Assembly: GCA_020747015.1 (NCBI GenBank)
Contig: JAGTJM010000021.1
Location: forward strand, 434,001 to 498,000
Direction of reading: 5' to 3'
Origin: Pyrenochaeta sp. MPI-SDFR-AT-0127
Taxonomy: Eukaryota; Ascomycota; Dothideomycetes; Pleosporales; Cucurbitariaceae
DNA: 64,000 nt
Position numbers and translations under genes: made by a program. Shown here one piece after another: positions 35,465 to 47,662 of the stretch (position 1 is the first letter of the stretch; each line of letters begins with the position of its first letter). The notes beneath the pieces are model-generated. The model was not told where the DNA came from. It searched no databases and saw only the letters and a list, made by a program, of their open reading frames with translations.

Positions 35465-37168
35465 CTATTCCATGGCTGTATCTAGCGACGGACTGGATTT
35501 GGCGGGCAAGGACTTGGAGGACTCTGCAAAAATGTGCCCGCCACGATCATGGCCATCAGAGCTTTCTGAATTCGAAGGTAAAGGTACCGGCTGCTTGGGA
35601 ATACTCGAAGCACTTGTCTTCTGACACCGCTGTACATGACGATTGTAATTGTCTTTACGAGTAAACACCTTGTTAGGGCAAGCACAAAACTTGTTTGGGC
35701 AGTGATAAAATCTCTCGGGCGTAGCCCTATGGCGATTTACCTTATGTCTATCAAGATCAGCTCTCAGACTAAAAGCTTTGTCACAGTCGCCACACTTGAA
35801 CCGCTTATTGTGTTTGCGGTTGAAGTGATACGTGCGCTGCCCTAGAGTTTGGAACGAGAGTTCACATTCCGTACACTTATAAGATGATGGCTGCTCGGCG
35901 GCTTTTGCTTCTTCGGAAACCTTAAACTGAAGATGTCCTTCATCGGTAGTACTAAGGGTTCCGTGATGTACTTTCTGGACATGGTCTCTCAACTTATCCA
36001 TGCGGTAGAATTCTCGTTCACAACCCGGAACTTCACATGGAAACAAGGGCTGTTCGTGCTTGTGCTCATGTCTTCGCAAATCGGCTAGGCGTCGAAAGGT
36101 GCTTTCACATAAAGTGCATATGAAGCGACCATTAGAATCGACGTTATGGCTTGGAGTTGCAACGAGATCCTGTTCATCCGTCATAAGAAGGTCCGTGTAC
36201 ACGTTCGGTGAGTCTTGTAAAGAAAAAGAGCCTGACATAGATAACGACGAAATCTCCTGTTCGTCAAAAGGCTCTACCGCAGATCTCCTGTGTTGGTCCA
36301 TACTTGCCAACACAGGCTCATTGTTTTGCTCTTGTTCGCCTGAAGTAGCCTCCTTTTCTTGCTTAATCGATGATCTTTTTCTTGATGGTCCGCGTGAATC
36401 CCAGGAGTCAACCAAATTGGGATGGTGTCTTCTATAATGCAGTAATCGAGCATCTGGTCTGCCGAACATGCTACGGCAGTCATTATCCTCGCACTGATAG
36501 CCTACACCCTTAGTCTTAGGATGTCTGGCCCTCTCGTGTCTCGCAAGATTGCCTTTCCGAGATAACCCAGTGAACGTTGCGTTGCAAGTGGGACATGAAA
36601 CGACATCAGATCCAACGTCATGTGAGATTGAGGTATCGCTGAGGGTATGTTCAATGGGATACGTATTTGGGGATTCCGATTTCCTCACAGAAGAGGTCGT
36701 AAAATAGGTCGTAAAATAGGTCGATGAGTGAGAAGCCAGATCCACGCTATTCCAGTCCAGCATGTAAGGTTGCAAATGTTCAACGGATTGAGGGGACAGT
36801 ATTCGATCGAATGAAGTTGACGTTGTATCAGGGTCTGAATATGTGCTCGACCATCTGCTTTCCAACGTCTCGAGGGGAGAGTTGGACGTCTCAGACGACC
36901 AGGGCACGACTGTATCAAACAAGTAGCTCGGGGAGCTGTGCTCCGTACTCAACAAGACTGCTGGTGCATCGTGTTCAAAATACTGAGTGATGTCATCCTG
37001 TCCCTGCAACAGCCCATCTGACCAGGGCTGAAGAATATCAACCTGATCCGTGTCGTAAGAGTAGGCCGAGACTCCCCATGGAGCCTCCGTCCTCGCATCG
37101 TCTGATTTGGAGCTATCGACATCGCATGAGGTAATATGGTGTGAGACATCGGGCAGTTCGCGGTTCAT
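35465..37168 (-). CDS. C2H2 zinc-finger protein with seven fingers
   Basis: A single exon of 567 residues. The first ~185 residues are acidic, Ser/Thr-rich and aromatic, like an activation region. Fingers lie at about 192-216, 225-249, 351-371, 378-402, 432-453, 459-480 and 490-514. The last is atypical, with extra cysteines (CPNKFCACPNKVF) and a final Cys in place of the second His. A basic segment (PSRKRSSIKQEKE) between fingers 2 and 3 may be a nuclear localisation signal. A 12-bp tandem duplication at about 36696-36720 encodes the repeated YFTTYFTT. It is probably a DNA-binding transcription regulator; targets are unknown. The closest named relatives cannot be told by eye. Confidence 0.85.
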   Translation of the reverse strand: MNRELPDVSHHITSCDVDSSKSDDARTEAPWGVSAYSYDTDQVDILQPWSDGLLQGQDDITQYFEHDAPAVLLSTEHSSPSYLFDTVVPWSSETSNSPLETLESRWSSTYSDPDTTSTSFDRILSPQSVEHLQPYMLDWNSVDLASHSSTYFTTYFTTSSVRKSESPNTYPIEHTLSDTSISHDVGSDVVSCPTCNATFTGLSRKGNLARHERARHPKTKGVGYQCEDNDCRSMFGRPDARLLHYRRHHPNLVDSWDSRGPSRKRSSIKQEKEATSGEQEQNNEPVLASMDQHRRSAVEPFDEQEISSLSMSGSFSLQDSPNVYTDLLMTDEQDLVATPSHNVDSNGRFICTLCESTFRRLADLRRHEHKHEQPLFPCEVPGCEREFYRMDKLRDHVQKVHHGTLSTTDEGHLQFKVSEEAKAAEQPSSYKCTECELSFQTLGQRTYHFNRKHNKRFKCGDCDKAFSLRADLDRHKVNRHRATPERFYHCPNKFCACPNKVFTRKDNYNRHVQRCQKTSASSIPKQPVPLPSNSESSDGHDRGGHIFAESSKSLPAKSSPSLDTAME

Positions 37169-38618
37169 TGACGGCTCGTCTCTGGTACTGTTGTTTGGTG
37201 AGCAGTGCCTTTGTTGCGTGTCAAGAATGATGTACCCATGCGGATATAGTAGGTGAAGTCGTGTCGCAGGTGTTTAGGTGCCGCGAAGACATCTAGCCTC
37301 CTTTCTGGGTGTCTATTGGTCGTATGGGGAATGGCTGTGATAGGCATAGGGACATCTGTGCCAGCGGTATCAACAGTGTGCTATGACAGCCCTAGAAGAA
37401 GGGTGCTCAAGAGGCTCGGTTAATTCCGGATCGGCTTGGCAAGCATCATGAATCACGGCGAAGACTGTCAAACAACTACCAAGCTTGAGCAGAAACTGTC
37501 CACGGCGTGGCTACAGCATATGCGTACACTCTTGTGGTGGGCTTATGGTCATTTGAGCCGAGGAAGTCTGTGGACCGGTGAGATGCCAAGATGCAGACAA
37601 ACTGCCCAGTCGAAGTCCAAAACATCTCGATGTGGTCTGGGCCTGCGCTTCTTCCAATGACATGTGGCGGCGAAAACGCGCAGGCTACGTCTAGGAAGTG
37701 AAATCCAGTACTATGGTGACTTTGCTGGTTTGAGAGGTTGCAGCGTCGCGATAGAAACAGTCGGGGAAACAAAAGAGACAATCCGTGTCATCTCGAGTCC
37801 CTTCAGGACCATGGGCTTCTTCTCAGTGCAACACCCTTTCTGTTCATGTCACAATGGTATTTGGTGAAGAGGACATAATAATTACTATCAATGGAGAGTA
37901 TGCAAATGTGTGACTCGTGCATACTCTGGCATCTCATAACAGCCATACGTTGGCTCAGCTACACATGCGAAGGAAGACTCACTTACCAATTCAAAAGGCT
38001 CGCATTGGGACCTGTACGGATACTTCGGCGCCAGAGAAGATACAGAGTGCCAATTGGCGGCGCTGCAGTCACGAGTAGGAGGACCTCGAGAGTGCAAGCT
38101 CGGGCCTTTCCCGACCGCCAACGAGAGCACCTCAGCATCGTCGCTGCGACCGAAAGTCTGGCTACGCCCACGCCCACACCCGCTCCCATTTTTATGCCGT
38201 ATACTGGGCCCACATATTGATATTCTTTTAAAAAAAAGATTTTGCCAGCCTTATTTTATCTACATTTCTAGGTAGGGGCGCGCTGCCGCCGTCTGGGCTC
38301 GGTCGAGGTGGGGTAAAATTGACGTCCTTCATAGCGTTCCAGCATGTCAGCGCTTCATATTAAGCTGTCAGTCTACATTGGTAAGGCACTCTGTTGACTG
38401 CAGTGTCATTGCGGGAGCGAAAGAAGGCGGTCATTGCGGTTCGATGTATCGACGGAGACTGACGTGGGCTACAGACACGGCGGACACACCGCCCGCAATT
38501 GTCGTCGTCGCAAGGAGCCCCAAGCGGAAGCAGATAGCAGCCAACGGATTGATGGGTGATACAACCACTATCAACATGGTAGTCCATCCTGGCGTTGTTC
38601 TAGAGGTGCACATCCACC
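37169..38618. other. Intergenic region upstream of the C2H2 gene
   Basis: This 1.45-kb stretch holds the promoter of the C2H2 gene at its left end. Beyond that are only short frames without recognisable homology (for example 37891-38220). An A-run at about 38230 lies in an AT-rich patch. Confidence 0.4.
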
Positions 38619-39234
38619 ATGTCGATGCAGCGGCGACTCTTGTTGCCGACGAGGCGGAAGCGAAGGATACAGGTATGCCCTATTTCATTAGCTCGTAGTG
38701 ATGTAGAACCCATTGCTCCATATGTAGACATGCCAAAGTGCTGGTGATCCGAAAAATGGTGACATCAACGCTTACAGTTGGGCAGCCGGCAACGGCGAAG
38801 CTATGCGCAACTCGTCATCTCATCAAATTGATGGCATACCTCGAGAGAACAAAGGGAATCATAATTCCCAAACGGAAAGTGCCAAATCCATGGTTGGTAA
38901 TGAAAGCGTCACGTTCGTCGACTTCGAGACGAACATGTTAGAGGACCACAACACCTTTAGAAGTGCGAGAGAATATGCAGCGACGAATGGACGGACCTGC
39001 AGCCTTGGATCTGCGCGCTGGGAAACGACCATGCATGAGGTGATGGCCGCGGATACCTGGGCGATTACCGAGATAATTACAGGAGTAGGACTTCCAGTTA
39101 CTGGCGAGGGATACGACCCCGTATTGCCTGGACTACTTACCGAGACTGACAAGGCATACGTCGTCGATTGGGACAATGCAGAGCTTGTGGAAGAGATCCA
39201 GTTCGTGGACGGGAAACTGGAATGGAATTCCTGA
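38619..39234 (+). CDS. Weak candidate gene, hypothetical protein
   Basis: Tentative two-exon model: 38619-38672 and 38728-39234, about 186 residues, joined by GTATGC...TATGTAG without frame change. The second exon is an open frame with protein-like composition: acidic, with segments such as FVDFETNMLEDHNTF, ITGVGLPVTGEGYDP and YVVDWDNAELVEEI. I recognise no family. The first exon encodes a short Arg-rich stretch and is the less secure part. The reading frame upstream is interrupted, so this may also be the remnant of a longer gene. Confidence 0.3.
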
Positions 39235-40520
39235 TAGACGCGATTCACGCGCACGGTGCCATGTAGTCAGCAGCGATGGCAGCGATGCCCAGCGCACTTC
39301 AGCACGCATTTCATTCGCAAAAATCCGCTTTGAAGTTGTTGAGTTCGTTGAGTACACAGCCAAACGACTGATCATTTTGGCTTGCCGTAATGTATTGGTA
39401 TCCGTTTGGAGTTTTAGAGGACAAGTTGATGAGGTCGGTAGCATGCTGACGGTGTGGTAATAGTCATGATGAAAGAGTTATCAGTTGATGGAAAGATATT
39501 CGTGGGATCAAGTCCTGTCCAATCAGACGTTATTGCCGGTCTCCACCGCCTTCCTGATTCGGACAATGGCTCTAGGTGTCACAAATCGTATCGTAGGGTG
39601 GAGCTGGACGAGAGGATGCTAATCGCGATAGCAGTTCAGGTGTATCGATGAAGGCGACGTGAGGGACTGAGTATACGTTATGATGAAGCTGGTGTACGTG
39701 AGGTCCTTCACAGCACTGACAGAAAGTCCTCCGCCGGGTGAGGCTCTGCGCCCGCCATTCTTGTATGCCTCCGACTGTCCTTCCTGCATATCATTGGCCC
39801 AAACTATTGATGAGCACTTTTGCCCCATGCATGATTGGCCATTCTGTCTCAAAACTTGTGGTCCTCCAACTTCGGCGCCCTTCGTCCAAGTATGCCTCAC
39901 GGTGATCTCAGCATTGAGCAAAACCGACGCAATTAAAGCATCCAACTGCAGCACGAGCTCTATCCACAACTGTAAACCCGGAATAGAGCCACGAAGGCGC
40001 ATGATCGTTTTCTCGAGTTGCCGTATAAAGCATTATTGGAACGGCGCCGTGAGTCTGCTCACTACTAACATCGTTTTCTCTGCATTATTCTGTCTGCCGT
40101 AATAGCTTTGCGACCAGAACTACCAGTACGTCCTTCACTTTATCAAGCACGCAGCGACAAGGTCAGCAGGCTGTCATAGCCATTACGCCGTGATTGCGTG
40201 GCTCTGTCAGTAACTATCGCCTTAAACTGCAAAGAGTTTTGGACCCAAGTCCAACTGAAGACAAACAAGTGTGCTGATTTAAAAGACCCGTGAACAGTCT
40301 ACACTTGAAACGAGCTCCACAAAGACGACGATTGCGACCGAGTACGTCTTCTTGAATGTGTTAGGGGCTGGAGGTAAACATCCAGTCGGACCATCTAGAC
40401 CACAATGAAAAGGTGTTGGAACTCCTCAGATCTCCATCATCTTGAGCATTTTGGACAACATAACAATGTGCATTTGTATCTCACAATGATAGCTCAACCT
40501 AGCCTCATACCGGATTCTGC
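39235..40520. other. Intergenic region, no supported gene
   Basis: Opposed open frames of 127 and 140 codons overlap at about 39619-40102. Neither protein has a recognisable domain or clear splice partners, so I leave both unannotated. The right end is the 3' flank of the HET gene. Confidence 0.4.
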
Positions 40521-43068
40521 TCATCGAATGAAAAACGATGTCGGCTTCAGCAAGCCATCCTGCTCAAGTACCAGAGCTTCTCCTTGCATAATGCCTTCCA
40601 CATGCGCAGCGCCAACTATGCGGTGATGCTTGTCATCAACCTTGCGAAGAACCATAGGTACTGCTACACCATCAAGTAGACACACCTTATCGCCCTTCTC
40701 GAAGTCTCGCGTGCCACAAACGCCATAACCCCGGAAACCCTTGGTTGTAATAAACATCGTCGCACGCATAAGCTCGGAATCTACCACTGTTCGAAACATC
40801 TGGAAGCCTGTCAAAGTAGCTGAGTCGCTCGCAATTTCTTGCTGACTTCTTATTTGTGACCTAAGCTTCATCTGCTTTTGCATGATATCCTCATACGCTG
40901 CAAGTTCCTTTCGTTTTGCAGCGCTTGAAACCCCTGATTCCGCTGTGTCAATTTCTAACGCCAATCGACGAGCCTTTGCTTGAACTTCTTCCAGTGAGAG
41001 TTCGTGGAAGCCCTCTGGTGCATCCTTCGCTGACATCGTGTTGAATCCTTGGGGACTACATCCTAGTAGAATGTTGTGTAAGTAGATTGCATGCCTGAGA
41101 TACTCGTCGAAGTCTGTCGAATGTGAAGGATAGAATTCCTTCCACTGATTAACAAGGGCTTGGACTTGCTCAAAATCGCAAAGGACGAGATTTAAAATAT
41201 CGGTGAAGTCAAGGTCCGTCCTAGATTTCTCCTGATAGATGGACATCTTGAAAATATGTGTGAATCCAGGCCAATCAGGCTGCTCGAGGCCAACGTCTAT
41301 GTATGAATTCCACAACAACCAGTACGGAAAATCGTCGATCCCACTTATCCACTCAACAACCGACTTCCACGAAGCACCACGGCCACTATGCTGAAGACTT
41401 GCAAATTTTGCAATATCTGCACTTTCCATGTTAAGGCTTTCGCGAAAATCTGAGCATATTTTCTCAAAACTCCAGAGTTTCTTGACAAGACCATGTATGT
41501 TGTTCTGGTGAATCTCGACGACCGTGTGGATCTTATCGAATTCGAAACCATCGATGACTAGGATCCGATCAAATATTGAAACATCAGAATTCTCATTACG
41601 AGACGCTCGGTTTGATATACGGGCTAGGTCGCCCTTCTCCCATCGCATATGATCGAATGGATGCGCGAAGTCTAGTGCCCAGGACGGCTCATGGGTACCC
41701 TTGAGTGGCGGGAAATACGCCCACGCGTCGCCAAACTTCTCCATGGTCAAAAGCCATATGGTACCGCGTGTAAAGAGAATGTCAGATGGAATCGTGTAAT
41801 CGGGGGGAAAGACTTCCTTGAACACAGGACCCATGACTTCTCTGATTGCATAGATGCGGTCTCTTGGGTCTGCAGCACCACAGTGTAGCAGTGCCCCGGC
41901 GAAAAGCCAGAGACTCCACATCCCAGAGCTGAGAGGACGAAGTAGTAAAGTGTGGAGACTGCGCTGAAGGTAGTCATTGGCGTTTCGAAAGTCAACGGCG
42001 CCCTGCAGCTGTGATTGGACTTTGTGGTACATCAAAGCCCAATTGGAACCCAAGTTCCGGTTATGCTTGGTAAAATCCGATGATAAGATACTTCGGCGTC
42101 CGAATTGTAAGATAGGATCGTTCTTAGCCAGCGAGTACTCCTGCAAGACCCAGACTCGCCTCCACCACGGGGCTTGAGAGACATTCCAGAAGGCGACTGC
42201 AATCTCTTCACGACTGCTAGTAGTCGCGTATCCCGAATCCTTCTCGAACACGGGATCTGTATCTAGAAAGTCGAATAGCACGCGGCTGTCTTGACTTTCA
42301 GGGCCAAGGAAGACGACGACAATATTAGCCGATTGATATATGTCGCCCATGAGCGCAACCTGACAAGATTTCTCGATCACATCTTTTTGATTGATGCATA
42401 CGCTGTCAATCCAAATGACTCGAGGACTAGTATCGAGCCTGAGATTCCATATAGCTTCGAACAGATTTTTCTTGACAAGCACTGCTGTCTCATTCACGTA
42501 AATAGGCGTTTCATGATCCTCGACTCCCCAAACATAAGACAATGCTTCGTAGAATGGGTCGCTATTCAAGTCGACAGCCTTCAGTAAGCATTTGATAGGG
42601 GCATCTCTGCTTCCAGGAAGTAGCTCAAGCACTCTGATAGATCGTGCATTCATAAGCGGCACACCATCATAAAGAGGAACTTGCCCGCACGTAGTTCCAC
42701 TGAGAGCGCCAACGGAACCTTGCCTAGACGTGAGTTAATACGAGCGAATCCAGTGGTGAGTGTGTGCTTGACATTTTTTCACCTTTCGTACTTCGGCTAG
42801 GGATGTGCTCCGCACCCACTGCCGCATCGATGAAAGACTTGACACGCCGAGAAATCTCAGGAGAGGTACGTATGGGAACACCATCATCCAAATCATCCTT
42901 TGATTGCCACGGATCCAGCTTGGGTACCTTGGATTTATCGAATATGCGGGCTCTCCAGTCTTCTTGTTCTGACAGCCTCACCTGCAAGAAGCCTAGCATT
43001 CGTCTGTTGATCGATTCCACAGTTTCGCGCCCCTCTTCATCATACACTATGCCAGTGAGGCTAGACAT
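40521..43068 (-). CDS. HET-domain (heterokaryon incompatibility) protein
   Basis: Two exons (43068-42783 and 42718-40521) give 827 residues. The acceptor at AAG just before 42718 was chosen because it keeps the frame and gives TTCGQVPLYDGVPLMNARSIR. The HET domain begins near residue 150 with the signature FYEALSYVWG and continues through VIWIDSVCINQKD and VVVFLGP. The long C-terminal part ends in a block typical of fungal HET proteins (GYGVCGTRDFEKGDKVCLLDGVAVPMVLRK). HET proteins trigger programmed cell death after fusion of genetically unlike hyphae. The N-terminal ~100 residues are helical and charged, and unfamiliar to me. Whether this copy acts in incompatibility cannot be told. Confidence 0.9.
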
Positions 43069-45474
43069 GACTTAGGTGGTAGTGCGGGCTGTGGCCTGCA
43101 AACATGGTGTTGAGCTGAAAAATCCGGGCATGGCGTGACTTCAAGCCACACGCAAGTTTACAGCATAGCTTGCCAAGGTACTGTAGCGCACGTGAAGCTC
43201 TATCGCGTAAATAACGTTCTTCGATTCAGATACCGTACTTCAGACGCTCCACAAGATTTATATAGAACTGCAATACGTTGTATTGCCTTTAATTTACTTG
43301 GCCAAGCCACAACTGTATCGAAAATGAGGTTCAAGAGCGCAAAGTTTTTATGGTATAGTTGGGCTTTCTCTCACCTGCGATACGGGTCTTCACATCTATC
43401 ATCTAACCTTTTCTACATTGGAGGAATCAGATAGCCCGTTGACACTGTGATTCTGAAGCAAAAACTTCTGGGGTTCTCCCCTCTTCAAGATTTTCTGTCC
43501 ATATCATCTACTTCGTCCATGGTCCTCCATTTGAGCGAGCTGGAACAGGCTAGGAAAGTTTGGCCTGTGCGTTACACACAGGCTGCGTTTCCTGTGTTCC
43601 ACGCCGTGAAATCGCCGGCGATCCCGCAAAGAGATGGCTATTGGCAGCGTGAACTATCTTCAGTGAAGTACTGATCCAGTGTTTCGATAGGCTGCAGCTG
43701 TGGGAGCACGAAAAAAATATCCAAGTCTATAGTGCTGTGAAGACATGAAAGCGGAGATGCTACAGCACGCTCGTTAACCATCGGCCAAGAACAAAACACC
43801 TCATGATCCAGCCATAATTAGAGTCTTCTTAATCTGCTCAAGCGTTTAAAGATAAGGAGCAATTCTATCCATATATAGATGAGTGATGTTTTAGGCGAAG
43901 CGAATTTGCCATTATTCTTGAGTGCTTCGTAAGCGGCCAGAGACAGCCTGAGGCCAATATTTAATTATTTGAGATATTAGGAGAACAAATCTAATCAGAT
44001 TGAAAGTGTATGATCGAGAAGACGCAATTACTTCAGGATCAGATCTCGAACCCAGGATCCCAAATGTATCGAAACTACCTATTTATCTCGATTGCGACAG
44101 TATCAGCTAACTCTCTGCAACGACGATGAACCTGCAGAGGCTGTCAGCAGGCTACCTTTCTTAGTTCATGGTATCGGTCACTTGCATTCGCTTACACACG
44201 AGAAGCAGAACCATCGCGGTAATTTTTATCACGATTCATGTTCACTCTACTTTAGGGCTGCGATCGAGCAGGATTAATCAAGGGTCTAGCTAGTTAGAGC
44301 TCTCCAGATTATACTGGTGCTACCTGGATTATTCCTATTAGCTAGAAACCTTGACACTAATATGGAGAGATACGATGCTACTCTTCTTTCAATACTGTAA
44401 AGGCCTAGTATAAACATTAATATAACTAGGGAATTCGTATAGAATTCCAAGATTCTTGTAAGTCTTATAATAAGACCTAATACTAAGTTATAATGCTCCT
44501 AAAAACCCATAAGACTTCGACCATCTGCGTGGTGTTGGAGGAGGATTTAGCTGGCAGTCTCTGTGGGCCCGCAGCTGCTCCTTCTGAGCCCTGCGTCCCT
44601 CACTTATCGTGCATCATAATCCAGGTCCTTACAGAAACCTGCCTCTTACAGAAATCGATCATTTAGCCTGTCATGCCTGCTGCCAAATCCATTCTTTGCC
44701 GCTCCAGTAACGGTAATCTTAGCCAAAGATAGGGCAACAAGCGACCAAAGGAGTTCCTGACTGATCTGGCACGTTAGAAGTTATGGCTCAGGTGTGATAC
44801 GAGGTGGGAGATGCGAAAAAGGCACGATCGAAAGAGCCTGTACGTTTTAGCGCTACGTTAGCGAATAACCTAATTCTATAACTATATGCGGCTACAGAGC
44901 CTTGTTGAGTTTAGTGGATATACTTCAGTTTTCGCGCGCGAGCTGTAGGGATGTGCGCGTGGTGGTAGAACACGTTACCAGTAACAACGTAGCTCACGCG
45001 GCTAGCCAGCAACCCCCTCAAAGGAGAACCGTTACCCTCAACACGCCTTATATGTGCCTAGACCAGCTGAGGTCTATATCCAACCTGATAATTCACACTT
45101 CACCTCACTAATTCTTACACTTCCTCATCCGTCGCCCTATGCACAGACTTGTCTATCCACTATCTATCCTCTACACACACGCGTCTTTACCCTCCCTGTA
45201 CACGTCTAGAACCCTTCATCTCCACCTTGCATATTAATTCGTATTTTTTGTTCTACAACCAACAGGAGCGAACTAATTAGGATTCTAGCGAGCTCTGCAA
45301 GGTTGAAATAGTGATGTCCAGACAGAACGTCAGCAGCAACTTCCAAACACTACTATGTTAGCCCTAGGCTGTTCTCTGAAAGTCTACGAGAGAATAACAG
45401 GGCACCAGCAAGACATTGGTCAGCATTATCAAGTCCAGCACTAGAAGTATTCCGAAGCGTCAAACTTGTTAGCC
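43069..45474. other. 2.4-kb gene-poor region with an AT-rich block
   Basis: The left end is the HET promoter. From about 44280 to 44520 the DNA is very AT-rich with dense TA and TAG/TAA motifs and no open frame, as expected of repeat DNA decayed by repeat-induced point mutation (RIP); this is an inference. From 44520 to 45100 the composition is normal but no protein match is recognised. From about 45110 to 45230 there is a pyrimidine-rich stretch that may belong to the promoter of the ankyrin gene. Confidence 0.45.
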
Positions 45475-47662
45475 ATGGCGCTGCTTGACGTCCCTTCGGA
45501 GATTCTATATGACATATTAGCACGTACGGTGCATAGTACCGGACTGCGGCCCAGTATTCAGCTAAGGCTGGTATGCTGTAAGTATGATATCAATGTACGA
45601 ATCTTAGCTAACACCGCTAGGGGAATTCTGCAAGCTTACAGAAAGTGCTATTTTCAACTTTTCACTCTGCGAAATAAACCGTGAAGGAATAAGCAAGCAA
45701 ATGGCAGCGAGGTTGATAATCTCAAAATTGAGACAGGGCAATCCGAATGAACGGCCTCTCTGCCATGCTATTGCTCAAACAACAAACTACCTCATCAGCA
45801 CTGTTAAACATAAAGACGCCCTACAACAAGTGTTCGACGAATTACTTGCTGCAGCGGCTGCACAGTCAATGTTCCTCTGGAACCTTGTTTCCAAACTCGA
45901 ACCTAAGGACAACGAGGCCCTTTGCTCTCAAACAATAAAGAATGCTGCACTCATAGCCGCCATACGTGCTAAGCAAGTTGTCGTTGTTAGGGATTTGCTT
46001 GAACTAGGTGCAGATGCTGCCGCCAAAACCCTGTTTTTCGGCGAGCCTCTTGCTTCAGCAGCCAGGATAGGATGTACTGATATACTTCAACTACTACTTC
46101 TTTCACGCGATTGGACGGCATCTGGCGAATACTTTGCACGTCTTCGTTACAAGAATGCTATAGAAGCGGCTGCGGAAACTGGCCAAATGGAAACCCTCCT
46201 GATGCTTCTGGAACTCAATGATGAGCAGCAGCTGACATCCACACACGATTGTGCCATCATCAAAGCCACCAGGGCCGCAGAGGAATCGACAGCAAGACTG
46301 CTATTATGTCGGCGAAGTCCCAAGTCCCATCTCTCTAAGAATAAATCATTCTGGCTACACCTTGTCCGAACAATGGTCAGAGGCAACTGCCAGGATTTCC
46401 TACAAGAGACATGGAATGAAGCTTCCGTGACCATCGGAAACGGTTCTTTGGGCCTCTTGCTTGAAGATGCGTGCCGACTTGGACACGTTGGAGTTGTTCA
46501 GTTCCTACTTACTAACGCTTCTGACCTAAGCCATAACGATTTCAACGGCAGTCTTTTTTGGGCAGCTCGTTCTGGATATACAGCTATAGTTGACATCCTT
46601 ATCGAGTTTCTAGATGCCAACGATAGAACAATCATCAAAGCGTTAGCTGGTGCGGCCTCTGGCAAACAACATGATCTATTCTGTCATCTCTTGGGAAGGA
46701 CTAGCATACAGAGAACTGAAAACAGCTTGCCCATCCAATTCTCTGACGCAATTCACCTAATATACCCACACCTTCCACCACGAACACCTCGATCAATTGT
46801 CAATGACGATTCTTCGCTGTTCCACCGATGTCAGACGGCAGAAGAGAAAGCTACCATGGAGCATGCAATCACGTCAGGAAACCTAGAAGGTGTTGTTGCA
46901 ATACTCTGTAAACACCCTGCCGAGCACCCCAACAATAGCCCTGACCTGCTTTTGGGTACATTCCCAAATGCAGCCCGGAACAACCACCCCGATATCCTTC
47001 TCTATCTTTGCGAAAATCGCGAACCTCATTTTCTGTCACAATGCGCAGAATCTACTGCGATTTTGCAACTATTTGTAGACTTTGGATGGGATATCAACGA
47101 GTCAGATACTGGGGTTCATCATCCACGATTTGCGTACGCTGCTATACCTAGCTCCATGCTTCTACTAACTCAGACCAGACAATTTGTCCACGACGAGCAC
47201 CTTACAAGGTGGCTCCTCAGTATTGGCGCCGATCCCACTGCCAGAGCCGATTATGATGTTACGGCAACATCAATAGCAGCAATTCACTCTTCTTTCTCCA
47301 TCTTTGAGCTACTCCTGGAAAGAAGTGGTAACGTTGACAACGGCCAATTACTACATAGAGCGATAAAACGCGACGACCCAGATCAACTCGAATTCATCGA
47401 ACTTCTACTAGATTTAGGTTGTCCGATTGATGCAATCCAGTATGAGAATCATCCATGGTCTCGAATGATGCACAAAGCGATAGGAGCCGGGACCCCTTTG
47501 TTCGACGCAGCAGCAAGAGGCAAAACCGATGTAGTAAAATATCTTCGTCAACGAGGTGCAAATCCTGCCATCAAGAACACGCACGGAAAAACCGTGCTAC
47601 AGATAGCTGAAGAAGGTGGACATATTGAGATAGTTGATATCATCAAGGGATGGGACCATTGA
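45475..47662 (+). CDS. F-box-like / ankyrin-repeat protein
   Basis: Two exons (45475-45577 and 45621-47662) give 714 residues. The first exon encodes an F-box-like opening, LLDVPSEILYDILARTV ... LRLVC, and the intron falls right after it. The remainder is built of degenerate ankyrin repeats: for example VVVRDLLELGADAAAKT near residue 130, TAIVDILIEFL near 335, and a clear C-terminal one, GTPLFDAAARGKTDVVKYLRQRGANP, followed by LQIAEEGGHIEIVDII. Several middle repeats have lost the consensus. Such proteins can be substrate adaptors of SCF ubiquitin ligases or plain protein-binding scaffolds; the partner is unknown. They are common in accessory fungal regions. Confidence 0.85.

Noticed and set aside
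38413..38560. Frame reading GYRHGGHTARNC, which looks like a CCHC zinc knuckle
   Set aside because: The spacing is wrong (two residues missing between the second ligand and the His), the first Cys is Gly, and the frame stops soon after. It is probably coincidence or a remnant too short to call.
39619..40102. Opposed 127- and 140-codon frames
   Set aside because: Neither shows a domain, a signal peptide or consistent exon partners. They overlap on opposite strands, so at most one could be real.
43990..44110. CTCGAACCCAGGATCCC, reminiscent of a tRNA T-arm on the minus strand
   Set aside because: The five-base stem beside the TTCGA loop does not pair, and no acceptor, D or anticodon arms can be built around it.
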